Below, in pieces: positions 37,341-46,172 of a DNA stretch of 64,000 nucleotides (the stretch's first letter is position 1; the number at the start of each line of letters is the position of its first letter). The translations under genes were made by a program, and so were the position numbers. The stretch lies in NCBI RefSeq assembly GCF_000427625.1, contig NZ_KE386569.1:683376-747375 (forward strand), read 5' to 3'. The notes beneath the pieces were generated by a model, which ran no database searches, was not told where the DNA came from, and was given only the letters and a program-made list of their open reading frames with translations. The DNA is from Methylobacter luteus IMV-B-3098. Its GTDB lineage: Bacteria; Pseudomonadota; Gammaproteobacteria; Methylococcales; Methylomonadaceae.

Positions 37341-38819
37341 GTGAGATGGTTTGTACGTGCCGATCTTGACGGTTTTTTTGGCTTGGCTCTGGATAACCTT
37401 GTGCAATTGCTGGTTATTGTGGGGTTATGTGAACATGTCCTGGGTTTTTCAGAAGAGCTGATTTATCGCCACATTCTGCCCGGCGCTGCAGTTTCATTGT
37501 TGATCGGTAATGTCTTTTACGCTTATCAAGCCAAACAATTGGCAACGGCAACAGGGCGTCACGACGTCTGCGCCTTGCCTTACGGTATCAATACCGTGTC
37601 TTTATTTGCCTATATCTTCCTGGTGATGCTGCCGGCAAAAATGCTGGCAGAGGCCAATGGCGCTGAAAATCCGGAGCATATCGCTTGGCAGGCCGGCTTG
37701 CTGGCTTGTTTGGGTTCCGGTCTGATTGAATTAGGCGGGGCTTTTGTTGTGGAAAAGTTAAGAAAAGCGACGCCTCGGGCCGCTTTGTTGTCGACTTTAT
37801 CGGGTATCGCTTTAACGTTTATCTCTTTGGGATTTTTATTTCGTACCTATGCGCATCCAGTCGTCGGCCTGGTGACGCTGGGCGTGATTTTCTTAGTCTA
37901 TTTTGGCCGACTGCGTTTTCGCGGCAATATTCCGGGAGGCTTGGTAGCTGTAGTATTAGGAGCCTTATTAGCCTGGCTAATGGGACTGGCCCCAGTCGGC
38001 GACTGGCCTGATAATGAATTGAGTTGGTACTTGCCTATACCGGTACTTGGTGATTTATTCGAAGTGCTGGCTTCGGAACACAGTTTAACTTATCTATCGG
38101 TCATTATCCTGATGGGGCTGTTTAATCTCATTGGCTCCCTACAAAATATCGAATCTGCCGAAGCGGCGGGTGACAGCTATTCCACGCAGTCTTCATTAGC
38201 TATCAATGGTATCGGGACATTAGCGGCCAGTTTATTCGGCTCCTGCTTTCCGACAACAATTTACATTGGCCATCCGGGCTGGAAAGCGATGGGAGCTCGC
38301 GCCGGTTATTCGATTTTAAACGGTGCATTTATCACACTGATTTGTTTAACCGGCAGTTTGTCCTACATCGCCTGGGCAATTCCGATCGATGCCGGCATGG
38401 CGATTGTCTTGTGGATCGGTATTGTCATTGCGGCGCAGGCTTTTCAGGAAACCCCGAAAAACCATGCACCGGCGGTTGTGATGGGATTACTGCCCGGCAT
38501 TGCGGCTTGGGGCGCTTTTATGGCGAAAAGTGGTGTCCGAGCGGCAGATTATGGTGGCGCTCCCATGCCAGCATTTTCAGATACGACGCTAGCGCGCTTT
38601 CAGCAGGCGGACATCTGGATTCACGGTGCCTTTGTATTGGAGCAGGGCTTTATTATGACTGCGATGATCCTGGCCGCGTTGACGGTCGCGATTATCGAAC
38701 GTCATTTTATCAAGGCGGCTCTCTGGAGTGGCTCGGCCAGTTTGCTATCAGCTTGCGGTTTGATGCACTCTTACCGCTGGACTGTCAGCGATACGGCCCT
38801 GTCATTAACACCCGCGTAG
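37341..38819 (+). CDS. NCS2-like (xanthine/uracil-type) permease
   Basis: A membrane protein of about 492 residues with 12-14 helices. Features of the NCS2 / AzgA-like branch are ATGRHDVCALPYGINTVSLFAYIFL, ESAEAAGDSYSTQSSLAINGIGTL, GSCFPTTIYIGHPGWKAMGARAGYS and KNHAPAVVMGLLPGIAAWGAF. It likely imports a nucleobase or related anion, but the substrate is not evident. GTG 37341 was chosen with GGGA 8 bases upstream. A TTG at 37326 would add five residues. No partner gene is near. Confidence 0.8.
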   Translation: MRWFVRADLDGFFGLALDNLVQLLVIVGLCEHVLGFSEELIYRHILPGAAVSLLIGNVFYAYQAKQLATATGRHDVCALPYGINTVSLFAYIFLVMLPAKMLAEANGAENPEHIAWQAGLLACLGSGLIELGGAFVVEKLRKATPRAALLSTLSGIALTFISLGFLFRTYAHPVVGLVTLGVIFLVYFGRLRFRGNIPGGLVAVVLGALLAWLMGLAPVGDWPDNELSWYLPIPVLGDLFEVLASEHSLTYLSVIILMGLFNLIGSLQNIESAEAAGDSYSTQSSLAINGIGTLAASLFGSCFPTTIYIGHPGWKAMGARAGYSILNGAFITLICLTGSLSYIAWAIPIDAGMAIVLWIGIVIAAQAFQETPKNHAPAVVMGLLPGIAAWGAFMAKSGVRAADYGGAPMPAFSDTTLARFQQADIWIHGAFVLEQGFIMTAMILAALTVAIIERHFIKAALWSGSASLLSACGLMHSYRWTVSDTALSLTPA

Positions 38820-39184
38820 GAGTGGTCTATGGCATATGCGCTCATGGGCTTAATATTTTTAAGTGCAAAGTGGCTGTGTGTTGATGATTGATGTAGGTGG
38901 TTAAGTATTCAGTGGTGCTAGCTATTAGCACATATCTTCAGTTTTCGTCTGGTGTATGCTGGATGTAGCCATCCAGATTTGAGTTGCCGATGACGGCCAA
39001 GTCGACGCCAGATTATTTTACCTAATTACATTTTTAATCTCTGGAACTATATAGCATTCCGGTTTGGATAGTATATAGCTAATAAACAAACTAACTTCAC
39101 AGCGTTGTTGCCTTAAGAGCTAAAAATAGGGACGATATGCGGAAACTTTATAATCGTTAATTATGCATTGAGACGGGAACAGCA
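38820..39184. other. Spacer between permease and IS-truncated gene
   Basis: About 365 bases. The first 65 continue an overlapping frame of the permease without protein character. I find no gene or clear regulatory element in the rest. Confidence 0.45.
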
Positions 39185-39472
39185 ATGAGAGGGCAATGGC
39201 TAGGGGTCTATCAGGGAAGCACTGATGGGAAAATCATGATCAATATTGACGAAGTCGACGATCATTTTGAAGGCGTTGCATACCTGAATCCATCCACGCG
39301 CAGAATTCCCGCTTCAGTTGCATATCTATCAACAGCCAACAAGGATCATAAACAAAGTGTAACCGTAGATATCAAGCCAATCGACCCTCGAACAGGCTTC
39401 CAGAGCAACTGGGAAGACATTAAAGGACTCTATGAGGAGGGCCCCCTGTGTCAGGATAACTGTCGCCTCTAA
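39185..39472 (+). pseudogene. Hypothetical protein truncated by an IS3-family element
   Basis: The first 88 codons (MRGQWLGVYQGSTDGKIMI, then a D/E-rich beta pattern) appear native. From 39449 the reading frame enters the terminal inverted repeat of the IS, and its last seven residues (CQDNCRL) are encoded by the element before a stop codon. The ancestral 3' part is not obvious on the far side, although the same phase stays open for about 27 codons after 41094. I do not recognise the family. Confidence 0.6.
39449..39469 (+). repeat. IS3-family left inverted repeat
   Basis: TGTCAGGATAAC followed by TGTCGCCTC. It matches the reverse complement of the right end except for GG in place of AA at positions 6-7. 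Confidence 0.85.
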
Positions 39473-39498
39473 TTTTCATTGATTGACTATTAGAGGTA

Positions 39499-39999
39499 AT
39501 GAAATTGAAAAAGAAGACTTATTATACGAAAGCTTTTCGCCAACAGGCGTTGGAGAAAGTTTATAACCGGGGCGATCGTACCGTTCAAGCGATTGCCGAT
39601 GACTTGAACATAAACAGCTGGACGTTGAAGAACTGGATGAAATTACCGAAAGACGTGGTTGAGGGCCAAGCCGACCTGATGACAAAACGACCTCAAGACT
39701 GGAATCAGAGCGAACGTTTTCAACTGATCCTGGATAGTCAGGGCAAGGCAGGGGAAACATTGCATGCCTGGTGCCGGGAACAAGGGATTTTTCCGCATCA
39801 TTTACACGCCTGGCGTAAAGCCTTTGAAACCGGCACGTCGGAGACTGCCGTCAGTCGCGCTGACTGGCGAGAACTGCAAGTGAGCCATCAAGCGTTACAG
39901 CGGGAGCTGAAGCGCAAGGAAAAAGCCTTGGCGGAAGCGGCGGCCTTACTGGTTCTGCAAAAAAAGTATCAGGCGCTCTGGGAGGAAAAGGACGCATGA
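39499..39999 (+). CDS. IS3-family transposase OrfA
   Basis: A 166-residue protein. An N-terminal helix-turn-helix (YYTKAFRQQALEKVYNRGD, then IADDLNINSWTLKNWMK) would bind the IS ends. A second helical segment (FQLILDSQGKAGETLHAWCRE) and a C-terminal coiled coil (HQALQRELKRKEKALAEAAA) follow. Near its 3' end codons CAA AAA AAG form a -1 slippery site. The stop codon overlaps the orfB start. Confidence 0.88.
   Translation: MKLKKKTYYTKAFRQQALEKVYNRGDRTVQAIADDLNINSWTLKNWMKLPKDVVEGQADLMTKRPQDWNQSERFQLILDSQGKAGETLHAWCREQGIFPHHLHAWRKAFETGTSETAVSRADWRELQVSHQALQRELKRKEKALAEAAALLVLQKKYQALWEEKDA
39960..39966 (+). other. Programmed -1 frameshift site (A AAA AAG)
   Basis: In the orfA frame the bases read CAA AAA AAG, giving the heptamer A AAA AAG known from IS150 and IS911. 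The -1 frame is open from here through to the orfB ATG at 39996, so slippage would give an OrfAB fusion. A GGGAGGAAAAGG stretch just downstream could serve as the orfB ribosome binding site. Confidence 0.75.
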
Positions 40000-41063
40000 T
40001 TTCCCTGTCAGAGCGCCAACAAATTGTGTCTTGGCTAGACGAAGCCCACGCCGCCGGAGCCCGTCGGCATCGAGCCTGCGACTTATTGGGGATCACCTTG
40101 CGCACATTGCAGCGCTGGCAGCAATCGGGTGAAGTCGCGGAAGACGGTCGTCGCGGCCGCCAGCTGATTCCCGCGAACAAACTCAGTGAGCAGGAGCGTC
40201 AGTCCGTGTTGTCGGTAGCCAATTCGGCCGAATTTGCCGCGCTGGCGCCCAGCCAGATCGTGCCGATTCTGGCCGAGCGGGGTCAGTATCTGGCTTCGGA
40301 ATCGACCTTCTACCGGATCTTGCGCGAGGCGAAGCAACTTCAGCATCGCCAGGCCAGTCGGGCGGCCACCGACTGCCGCAAGCCGAAAGCCCTGAAGGCC
40401 ACGGCGCCCAATCAGCTGTACAGCTGGGATATTACCTATCTGCCCACGGCCGTCAAAGGGGTATTCCTGTATCTTTATCTGTTTATGGATGTTTACAGCC
40501 GCAAGATTGTCGGTTGGCAGGTGTACGAACGCGAAAGCAGCGAATGGGCGGCGGACATTGTGCGGGATATCGTGCAGCGGGAAGGCATCCCCCGTCAGCA
40601 GGTGACTTTGCATTCTGACAACGGCGGCCCCATGAAGGGTGCCACGATGCTGGCGACCCTGCAGGCCTTGGGCATCCTGCCGTCGTTCTCGCGACCGGCG
40701 GTGAGCAATGATAATCCGTATTCGGAAGCCTTGTTCAAGACCCTCAAATATCGGCCGGACTATCCGGTCCACCCCTTTGCGGATTTGAATCAGGCCCGAC
40801 GCTGGGTGGCGGGCTTTGTGGACTGGTATAACCATGAACATCGGCACAGCGCCATTCAGTTTGTCACGCCAGATCAGCGGCATAGCGGACAAGACTTCGC
40901 GATTTTGAAACAGCGAAAGGCGGCCTATGAAGCCGCCAAAAAGCGCCGTCCGGAACGCTGGCGGAACAAAACACGAAATTGGGAGCCTGTACTTGAGGTC
41001 TATTTGAACCCTGACCAGAAGGACAAAAATATAATTCGGCAGGCGCTGAAAAAAGCGGCCTGA
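39996..41063 (+). CDS. IS3-family transposase OrfB (DDE integrase)
   Basis: A 355-residue transposase with an rve integrase core. The first catalytic Asp is in YSWDITYLPT, the second in HSDNGGPMKG, and the Glu in SNDNPYSEALFKTLKYRP. The N-terminus has a helix-turn-helix-like segment (RACDLLGITLRTLQRWQ). It overlaps orfA by 4 bases (ATGA). The SRPAVSNDNPYSEALFKTLKYRP region is typical of the IS3 family. A long frame on the opposite strand is only a shadow of this gene. Confidence 0.92.
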   Translation: MISLSERQQIVSWLDEAHAAGARRHRACDLLGITLRTLQRWQQSGEVAEDGRRGRQLIPANKLSEQERQSVLSVANSAEFAALAPSQIVPILAERGQYLASESTFYRILREAKQLQHRQASRAATDCRKPKALKATAPNQLYSWDITYLPTAVKGVFLYLYLFMDVYSRKIVGWQVYERESSEWAADIVRDIVQREGIPRQQVTLHSDNGGPMKGATMLATLQALGILPSFSRPAVSNDNPYSEALFKTLKYRPDYPVHPFADLNQARRWVAGFVDWYNHEHRHSAIQFVTPDQRHSGQDFAILKQRKAAYEAAKKRRPERWRNKTRNWEPVLEVYLNPDQKDKNIIRQALKKAA

Positions 41064-41073
41064 TTTAACTGTT

Positions 41074-41094
41074 GAGGCGACAGTTATTTTGACA
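41074..41094 (+). repeat. IS3-family right inverted repeat
   Basis: GAGGCGACAGTTATTTTGACA, ending in CA as expected. It pairs with the left repeat at 39449-39469. Confidence 0.85.
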
Positions 41095-41228
41095 ATTACC
41101 GATCGATTTACCAGCTTATTTATCCTTATCAGACTTAATAAGGGTGAGGCAGGGTTTTGCGAAAAAAAGGAAATATAGAAGTGCCTAGGGCTTTGAGGAA
41201 TTGTGAAAGAATAGCCTAAAAATAAAAA

Positions 41229-41257
41229 ACTCCCAAGGCCGTTAAGCCTTGGGAGTT
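41229..41257. terminator. Terminator hairpin downstream of the 57-aa gene
   Basis: AACTCCCAAGGC pairs with GCCTTGGGAGTT across a short loop. A run of A on its left reads as U on the minus strand, so it should terminate the minus-strand small gene. Confidence 0.8.
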
Positions 41258-41308
41258 ATTAAGTTGCTACACGGGAAAGTAATCCGGGTAGCCTGTTAAA
41301 TAGGTTGA

Positions 41309-41482
41309 TTATTCGCATTGCAGGTGTCCAGCATTGGCCCGTTTACGGTTCAGGTTGACATTGCTGGCAATGGCCGCTGTTGCGAACAGTGTAGATGAGA
41401 TAATAAATTCTCCTGAAACAAAGCCTAAAAGGCCGGTAGCGAATACAATCCCAGTTAAAATATCTTTATAAAAGTCGCTCAT
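41309..41482 (-). CDS. Small membrane-type protein, 57 aa, unknown function
   Basis: Read directly from the minus strand: the ATG is at 41482, after AAGGATTTACAC, and the TAA is at 41309. The product starts MSDFYKDILTGIVFATGLL, continues with a hydrophobic GFVSGEFIISSTLFATAAIA stretch and ends NRKRANAGHLQCE. One or two short membrane helices are likely. It has its own ribosome-binding-like AAGGA and a terminator 50 bases downstream, which supports it as a real gene. No family is recognised. Confidence 0.55.
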   Translation of the reverse strand: MSDFYKDILTGIVFATGLLGFVSGEFIISSTLFATAAIASNVNLNRKRANAGHLQCE

Positions 41483-42387
41483 GTGTAAATCCTTATTAAA
41501 GTAGAAAATTTGAAAGGTTTTTTTAAATTGCAGCTCAAATATACGTTAGACTTTTATCGTTAACAATATTGCAAAACATATACATATTGTTTCTTATTTT
41601 TATACATTAATTTAATAGACTTTTAACTAAAACAGCATATAGTGATAAAGTTTGTCATCAGTCGCTCATTGCTGCGCATCTGTTGCAGTTCACCTGGAGC
41701 CTGCACCAATGATAATTGTATTTCTGTTCATTTTGGCATCAGGCTGCTGAGAATATCAATCGAGGCTATCGCCTAAGTAAAATATCGGCCAGTCCAACAG
41801 GCCACCTGCCCAGGATGAGAAACCATTAGTCCTTTATTTTTTCTGTCGCTCTATTTGGCGGCAGGCTCTACCCATTCTGGGAAATTCTGCGCATTGCTGA
41901 CAAGGCTGAACCAATGTCACTGAAGTGATGGCGATCTAATTCCTAAAAAATCCCTTAGCGCAGGCACCCAATTTATTCTCCCAATCCATGATAGGGCGCT
42001 GTTCTTAATTAAGCCAATATGATGTATCACGAGCTTTCCATTGTCTCATTTTGAAGCCAGAGCTTATCAGTGGATTTTACCTTTGTCTTTTATGACAGAT
42101 ATTTAAATAAAAAATAACAACAGCAAAAAACAGACATGGAAAATAAAGTTAGTAAATAATAAAATACTAATATATTATATTGAGAAAGAAGCAATCCATG
42201 CTTTTCAGTTAGGGTTTGAGCTTTTACCTTTTACCTTTGTTTAAAGCTATCCGAGATACTCAACTGATGGGTTCTGTAGCTTCTGAGGCGTTTTAGATTC
42301 AGCTGTTACAGTAATTAGGCTAGTTTGCCCGCTCTGTCAGTTGACGCCCTGGTGAGGGATATAAACAACGTGTATGAAGGCTGTTAT
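41483..42387. other. Long A/T-rich spacer before psiE
   Basis: About 900 bases with no supported gene. The segment 41740-42060 has a less A/T-biased composition and scattered short frames on the minus strand that are broken by stops. They could be decayed coding sequence, but I cannot match them to a family. Confidence 0.4.
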
Positions 42388-42807
42388 ATGCAAAAACAAA
42401 GGATTAACGCGTTTCGCGATACAAGCAAAATGTTTGTCGATGAGTTAGGCAGCTTGCTGATAGATGTGTTTCACTATCTGGCCTTATTCGTTATCGGCGC
42501 CAGCGTAGTCTGGTCGGCAGTGGTCGCGTATGCCGGCATGATCAGTCAGGGGCATGCCACCATAGGCGATATATTACTGCTGTTTATTTATCTTGAACTG
42601 GGGGCCATGGTCGGCATTTACTTCAAAACCAACATGATGCCGGTGCGCTGCCTGATCTTTATCGCCATCACGGCACTATCAAGACTTCTTATTTCCGATA
42701 TACAGGCGCATCACCAAGCCGATACGGGGATTCTGCTGATATCCGGATCAATTCTGCTGCTGGCCTTATCAACGCTCGTTATCGGTAAACCATTTAATAA
42801 CCAATGA
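42388..42807 (+). CDS. psiE: PsiE-family inner-membrane protein
   Basis: A 139-residue membrane protein with four helices. Family features are LIDVFHYLALFVIGASVVW, FIYLELGAMVGIYFKTNMMPVRCLIFIAITALSRLLI and a C-terminal LLLALSTLVIGK helix. ATG 42388 was chosen because GAAGG lies just upstream and the length then matches E. coli PsiE (136). An upstream in-frame start would add 21 residues. In E. coli psiE responds to phosphate starvation and cAMP-CRP. Its molecular role is unknown. It precedes the cytochrome bd genes by 56 bases. Confidence 0.85.
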   Translation: MQKQRINAFRDTSKMFVDELGSLLIDVFHYLALFVIGASVVWSAVVAYAGMISQGHATIGDILLLFIYLELGAMVGIYFKTNMMPVRCLIFIAITALSRLLISDIQAHHQADTGILLISGSILLLALSTLVIGKPFNNQ

Positions 42808-42863
42808 ATATGTACGTCACGCTTTAACTCCCGATTTAACAATTAATCCATAGAGGAGGAGCC

Positions 42864-43112
42864 ATGAATGGTTCAGCCAAGATAAACCGGATTCTGCCGC
42901 ATCCCGGATTGCTACGATGGGAAATCGGCATTGCATTATTGATCAAAATTATTCTACTGACTGGCCTTTGGTTCCTGATTTTTCGCTGGGAAGGCAAACC
43001 GTCGCCGGCAAAACCCGATATCGCGCAACATCTTGCGCTGCCCGCCAAGCAACCTTCAACAATCCAAAGTCTTCCATCTCAATCCTATAAGGAGTTCAGC
43101 CATGTTCGGTGA
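42864..43112 (+). CDS. cydP: CydP-like small cytochrome bd accessory protein
   Basis: An 82-residue protein with one helix (IGIALLIKIILLTGLWFLIF) after a short polar N-terminus and a polar tail. It lies directly before cydA and overlaps its start by 11 bases. Position, size and the WEIGIALLIKIILLTGLWFLIF segment fit CydP, a small protein encoded with proteobacterial cytochrome bd oxidases. GAGGAGGAGCC precedes the ATG. Its effect on the oxidase is not established from sequence. Confidence 0.75.
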   Translation: MNGSAKINRILPHPGLLRWEIGIALLIKIILLTGLWFLIFRWEGKPSPAKPDIAQHLALPAKQPSTIQSLPSQSYKEFSHVR

Positions 43113-44667
43113 TGATGTTGTTATGCTGTCCAGAATGCAATTCGGTCTGACGGCGCTTTATCACTTTCTGTTCGTGCCGCTAACCTTGGGCATGACTTTT
43201 ATCCTCGGTATTATGGAGTCGGTCTATGTCATGACCGGCCGCGAGGTCTACAAGGATATGACCAAATTCTGGGGCAAGCTGTTCGGCATTAACTTTGCCA
43301 TGGGCGTTACCACCGGCTTGACGCTGGAATTCCAATTCGGCACTAATTGGGCCTATTACTCGCATTACGTCGGCGACATTTTCGGTCCGCTGCTGGCGAG
43401 TGAAGGCTGGATGGCATTTTTCCTGGAGTCCACCTTTGTTGGGCTGTTCTTTTTCGGCTGGGACAAACTCTCCAAGGTCCAGCATTTGGTCGTAACTTGG
43501 CTGCTGGCGATAGGTACTAGCGTGTCAGCCCTGTGGATTTTGATTGCCAACGGTTGGATGCAGCATCCGGTCGGGGCTGAATTCAATTACGAAACGCTGC
43601 GCATGGAGATGACCAGCTTTGCCGATGTCTTTTTCAACCCGGTTGCCCAGGTTAAGTTCGTCCATACGGTTGCTGCAGGTTATGTGACCGGCTCGATGTT
43701 TGTGCTGGGTATCAGTTCCTGGTACTTGCTGAATAAACGCGATGTCGGCTTTGCCCGGCGTTCGTTTTCAATCGCTTCGGCATTTGGCCTGGCTTCCATT
43801 TTGTCGGTGATCGTACTCGGCGATGAAAGCGGCTATACCTCCGGCGAGACTCAAAAGATCAAACTGGCGGCGATCGAAGCGGAATGGGAAACCAGCCCCG
43901 CACCAGCCAGCTTTACGGTGTTCGGCCTGCCTGATCAGGAGAATGAAAGAACCGACTTGGCGGTAAAAGTGCCTTATCTGCTGGGATTGATAGCGACCCG
44001 TTCCATTGATGAAGATGTGAAAGGCCTGAAAGACCTTCGCAATGAAAGCGCCGAACGCGTCAAAAGCGGCATGGTGGCATATGCCGAGCTGCAAAAGCTG
44101 CGCAACGGAGATAACAGTGAGCAGACCCGGCAGCGCTTTGATGCGCATAAAAATGACTTAGGCTACGGGCTGCTGCTGAAAAAATACACCGACCAAGTCG
44201 TGGATGCCGATGCCGAGATGATCCAGAAGGCGGCCAATGACACAATCCCGAAGGTAGCCCTGCTGTTTTGGACCTTCCGGATCATGGTCGTCTGCGGCTT
44301 TACCATGCTGTTTATCTTCGCCACAGCTTTTTACCACTGCGCGGTCCGCAATGCCGACCAGAAACGCTGGCTGATGCGCATGGCGGTCTGGAGCATCCCA
44401 TTGCCCTGGATCGCGGCGGAAACCGGCTGGTTTGTCGCCGAGTACGGCCGCCAGCCCTGGACGATTTCCGGCGTTTTGCCGACGCATATGAGCGTTTCCA
44501 CCCTTAGCATTGAACAGCTCTGGTTTAGCATTGGCGGCTTTGCGTTGTTTTACACCGTATTGCTGGTTATCGAACTGTACCTGATGTTCAAATATGTGCG
44601 CTTAGGCCCCAGCAGCCTTCATACCGGACGTTATTATCATGAGCTACTGATCGCTCAAAGCCACTAG
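43102..44667 (+). CDS. cydA: Cytochrome bd-I ubiquinol oxidase subunit I
   Basis: A 521-residue membrane protein. ATG 43102 (MFGDDVVMLSRMQFGLTALYH) fits the family N-terminus, and GGAG is upstream. Haem b ligands are expected in the ALYHFLFVPLTLG (His) and M-containing segments, and the LEFQFGTNWAYYSHYVGDIFG block is conserved. The long Q-loop, about residues 245-380 with EWETSPAPASFTVFGLPDQE, marks the L-type subfamily like E. coli CydA (522 residues). With CydB it oxidises quinol and reduces O2 with high affinity. It is the core of a cydP-A-B-X operon. Confidence 0.97.
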   Translation: MFGDDVVMLSRMQFGLTALYHFLFVPLTLGMTFILGIMESVYVMTGREVYKDMTKFWGKLFGINFAMGVTTGLTLEFQFGTNWAYYSHYVGDIFGPLLASEGWMAFFLESTFVGLFFFGWDKLSKVQHLVVTWLLAIGTSVSALWILIANGWMQHPVGAEFNYETLRMEMTSFADVFFNPVAQVKFVHTVAAGYVTGSMFVLGISSWYLLNKRDVGFARRSFSIASAFGLASILSVIVLGDESGYTSGETQKIKLAAIEAEWETSPAPASFTVFGLPDQENERTDLAVKVPYLLGLIATRSIDEDVKGLKDLRNESAERVKSGMVAYAELQKLRNGDNSEQTRQRFDAHKNDLGYGLLLKKYTDQVVDADAEMIQKAANDTIPKVALLFWTFRIMVVCGFTMLFIFATAFYHCAVRNADQKRWLMRMAVWSIPLPWIAAETGWFVAEYGRQPWTISGVLPTHMSVSTLSIEQLWFSIGGFALFYTVLLVIELYLMFKYVRLGPSSLHTGRYYHELLIAQSH

Positions 44668-44700
44668 AGCCATGCCACAATATTTAATGAGGACCACATT

Positions 44701-45840
44701 ATGTTCGATTATGAAACCATTCGCCTGATCTGGTGGCTGTTTATCGGCGTCGTCGCCATCGCCTTTGCGCTCACCGAAGGCTTCGATTTCGGCATTTGTA
44801 CTTTATTGCCACTTCTGGGCAAGAGTGATGTCGAACGCCGCGTTATCATCAATACGGTAGGCGCCACCTGGGAAGGCAATCAGGTTTGGCTGATATTGCT
44901 GGGCGGGGCTATTTTTGCTATCTGGCCTGCCGTGTATGCGACGCTGTTTTCGGGACTCTATGCAGCCATGCTGCTGGTGCTGTTTTCCTTGTTTTTCAGG
45001 CCGGCAGGCTTTGACTATCGTGGCAAGGTCAACAATCCGCTCTGGCGCAATGCCTGGGACTGGGGATTGTTTGTCGGTGGAACGCTGCCTCCGGTTCTGT
45101 TGGGCGTTTTGGTCGGCAATTTGTTGCTCGGCCTGCCGTTTCATCTTGATCAGGATTTGCGTTCGTTCTACGACGGTTCGTTCTGGGCCTTGTTGAGTCC
45201 CTTTGCATTGCTCTGTGGAGTGATCGGCTTGCTGGTGACTACATTTCATGGCGCCCTGTTTCTGAAGTGGCGCACGGAAGGCGTGATTCATAGCCGCGCT
45301 CAGAAGGCCGTGTCGGTGCTTGGTCCATTGCTGCTGATCAGTCTGGCAATGGCAACGTTATGGCTGGTATCGGCTGTCGACCGTCCTGAAATTACACAGA
45401 TGGCGGGCGCGTCCGCGGCCTCGAATCCGCTCAACAAAACCGTTGTCGCTGCTGGCGCCGGCTGGCTGCATCATTTTCTTGCCAGTCCCTGGATGCTGCT
45501 TGCGCCTGTGCTGGGTTTCGCAGGGCTGGCCCTGGCCTGGCTGCTGGGCAAAGGGCAATCCACGGCCGGGGCTTTTTTGATGAGCAGTATCGGCATCAGC
45601 GGCGTGCTGCTGACGGTGGGCTTGGGGTTGTTTCCATTCCTGCTGATTTCAACCACTGACCCGCGCTCCAGCCTGACAGTATGGGATGGCAGCGCCAGCC
45701 ACACTACGCTACTGCTGTCATTCTGGATTACCGTGGTGTTTCTGCCGATCGTACTGTTCTATACGCGCTGGGTTTACAAGGTGATTTGGGGCAGCGTCAC
45801 CGAAGCGGCCGTGTTAAAAGATTCACACACACTTTATTAA
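44701..45840 (+). CDS. cydB: Cytochrome bd-I ubiquinol oxidase subunit II
   Basis: A 379-residue integral membrane protein with eight or nine helices. It starts MFDYETIRLIWWLFIGVVAI and has the family blocks TEGFDFGICTLLPLLGKSD, GATWEGNQVWLILLGGAIFAIWP and KWRTEGVIHSRAQK. It pairs with CydA and holds no haem ligands itself. It lies 33 bases after cydA and 14 before cydX. Confidence 0.97.
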   Translation: MFDYETIRLIWWLFIGVVAIAFALTEGFDFGICTLLPLLGKSDVERRVIINTVGATWEGNQVWLILLGGAIFAIWPAVYATLFSGLYAAMLLVLFSLFFRPAGFDYRGKVNNPLWRNAWDWGLFVGGTLPPVLLGVLVGNLLLGLPFHLDQDLRSFYDGSFWALLSPFALLCGVIGLLVTTFHGALFLKWRTEGVIHSRAQKAVSVLGPLLLISLAMATLWLVSAVDRPEITQMAGASAASNPLNKTVVAAGAGWLHHFLASPWMLLAPVLGFAGLALAWLLGKGQSTAGAFLMSSIGISGVLLTVGLGLFPFLLISTTDPRSSLTVWDGSASHTTLLLSFWITVVFLPIVLFYTRWVYKVIWGSVTEAAVLKDSHTLY

Positions 45841-45854
45841 GAGGGGAAACTCAC

Positions 45855-45998
45855 ATGTGGTACTTCACCTGGATGCTGGGCGCCAGCTTCGCTGCGGCTT
45901 TTGCCGTCATCAATGCCATGTGGCTGGAATCAAATTGCGATATTGATAACGAAGGCATTGAACCGTCTTGCGATGCTGTGCAAAAAGGCGATTCGTAG
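45855..45998 (+). CDS. cydX: Cytochrome bd-I accessory subunit CydX
   Basis: A 47-residue peptide starting MWYFTWMLGASFAAAFAVIN, the signature of CydX (YbgT), followed by an acidic tail. It stabilises the bd oxidase near haem b558. GAGGGG precedes the ATG. A terminator follows at 46004-46038. The tail (ESNCDIDNEGIEPSCDAVQ) has two Cys that E. coli CydX lacks. Confidence 0.92.
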   Translation: MWYFTWMLGASFAAAFAVINAMWLESNCDIDNEGIEPSCDAVQKGDS

Positions 45999-46003
45999 CC
46001 GAA

Positions 46004-46038
46004 TAAAAGGGTTGGCGTAAAAACCAACCCTCTTTTAT
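46004..46038 (+). terminator. Terminator after cydX
   Basis: ATAAAAGGGTTGG pairs with CCAACCCTCTTTTAT (a two-base bulge), closing the cyd operon. A T-rich end lies on the 3' arm. Confidence 0.75.
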
Positions 46039-46172
46039 GCCTGAAACTCGAACATCTTCGTTTATAAGGAACTTCTCCGACCGGGAGGCAGTCACTTTGG
46101 AATCCGAGACAGCCGGCTTGATGCCGCGCTGAATATTGCCAAACCCTGATTAACTCAGGCCGGGAGATCCTC

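Larger units (their letters stand above)
39449..41094 (+). mobile_element. IS3-family insertion sequence, 1646 bp
   Basis: The element is bounded by 21-base inverted repeats that begin TG and end CA, as in IS3-family elements, with 19 of 21 positions identical. Inside are a small helix-turn-helix gene (orfA) and a DDE integrase gene (orfB) that overlap as ATGA, with an A AAA AAG slippery site upstream. The bases flanking the two ends (CTG left, ATT right) do not match, so no target duplication is visible. Both genes look intact, so the element may be active. Confidence 0.88.

Noticed and set aside
40083..40892. Minus-strand frame of 269 codons in the IS3 element
   Set aside because: It is the shadow of the DDE transposase on the opposite strand.
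41740..42060. Possible decayed transposase on the minus strand
   Set aside because: Short fragments broken by stops could not be matched to any family by eye.
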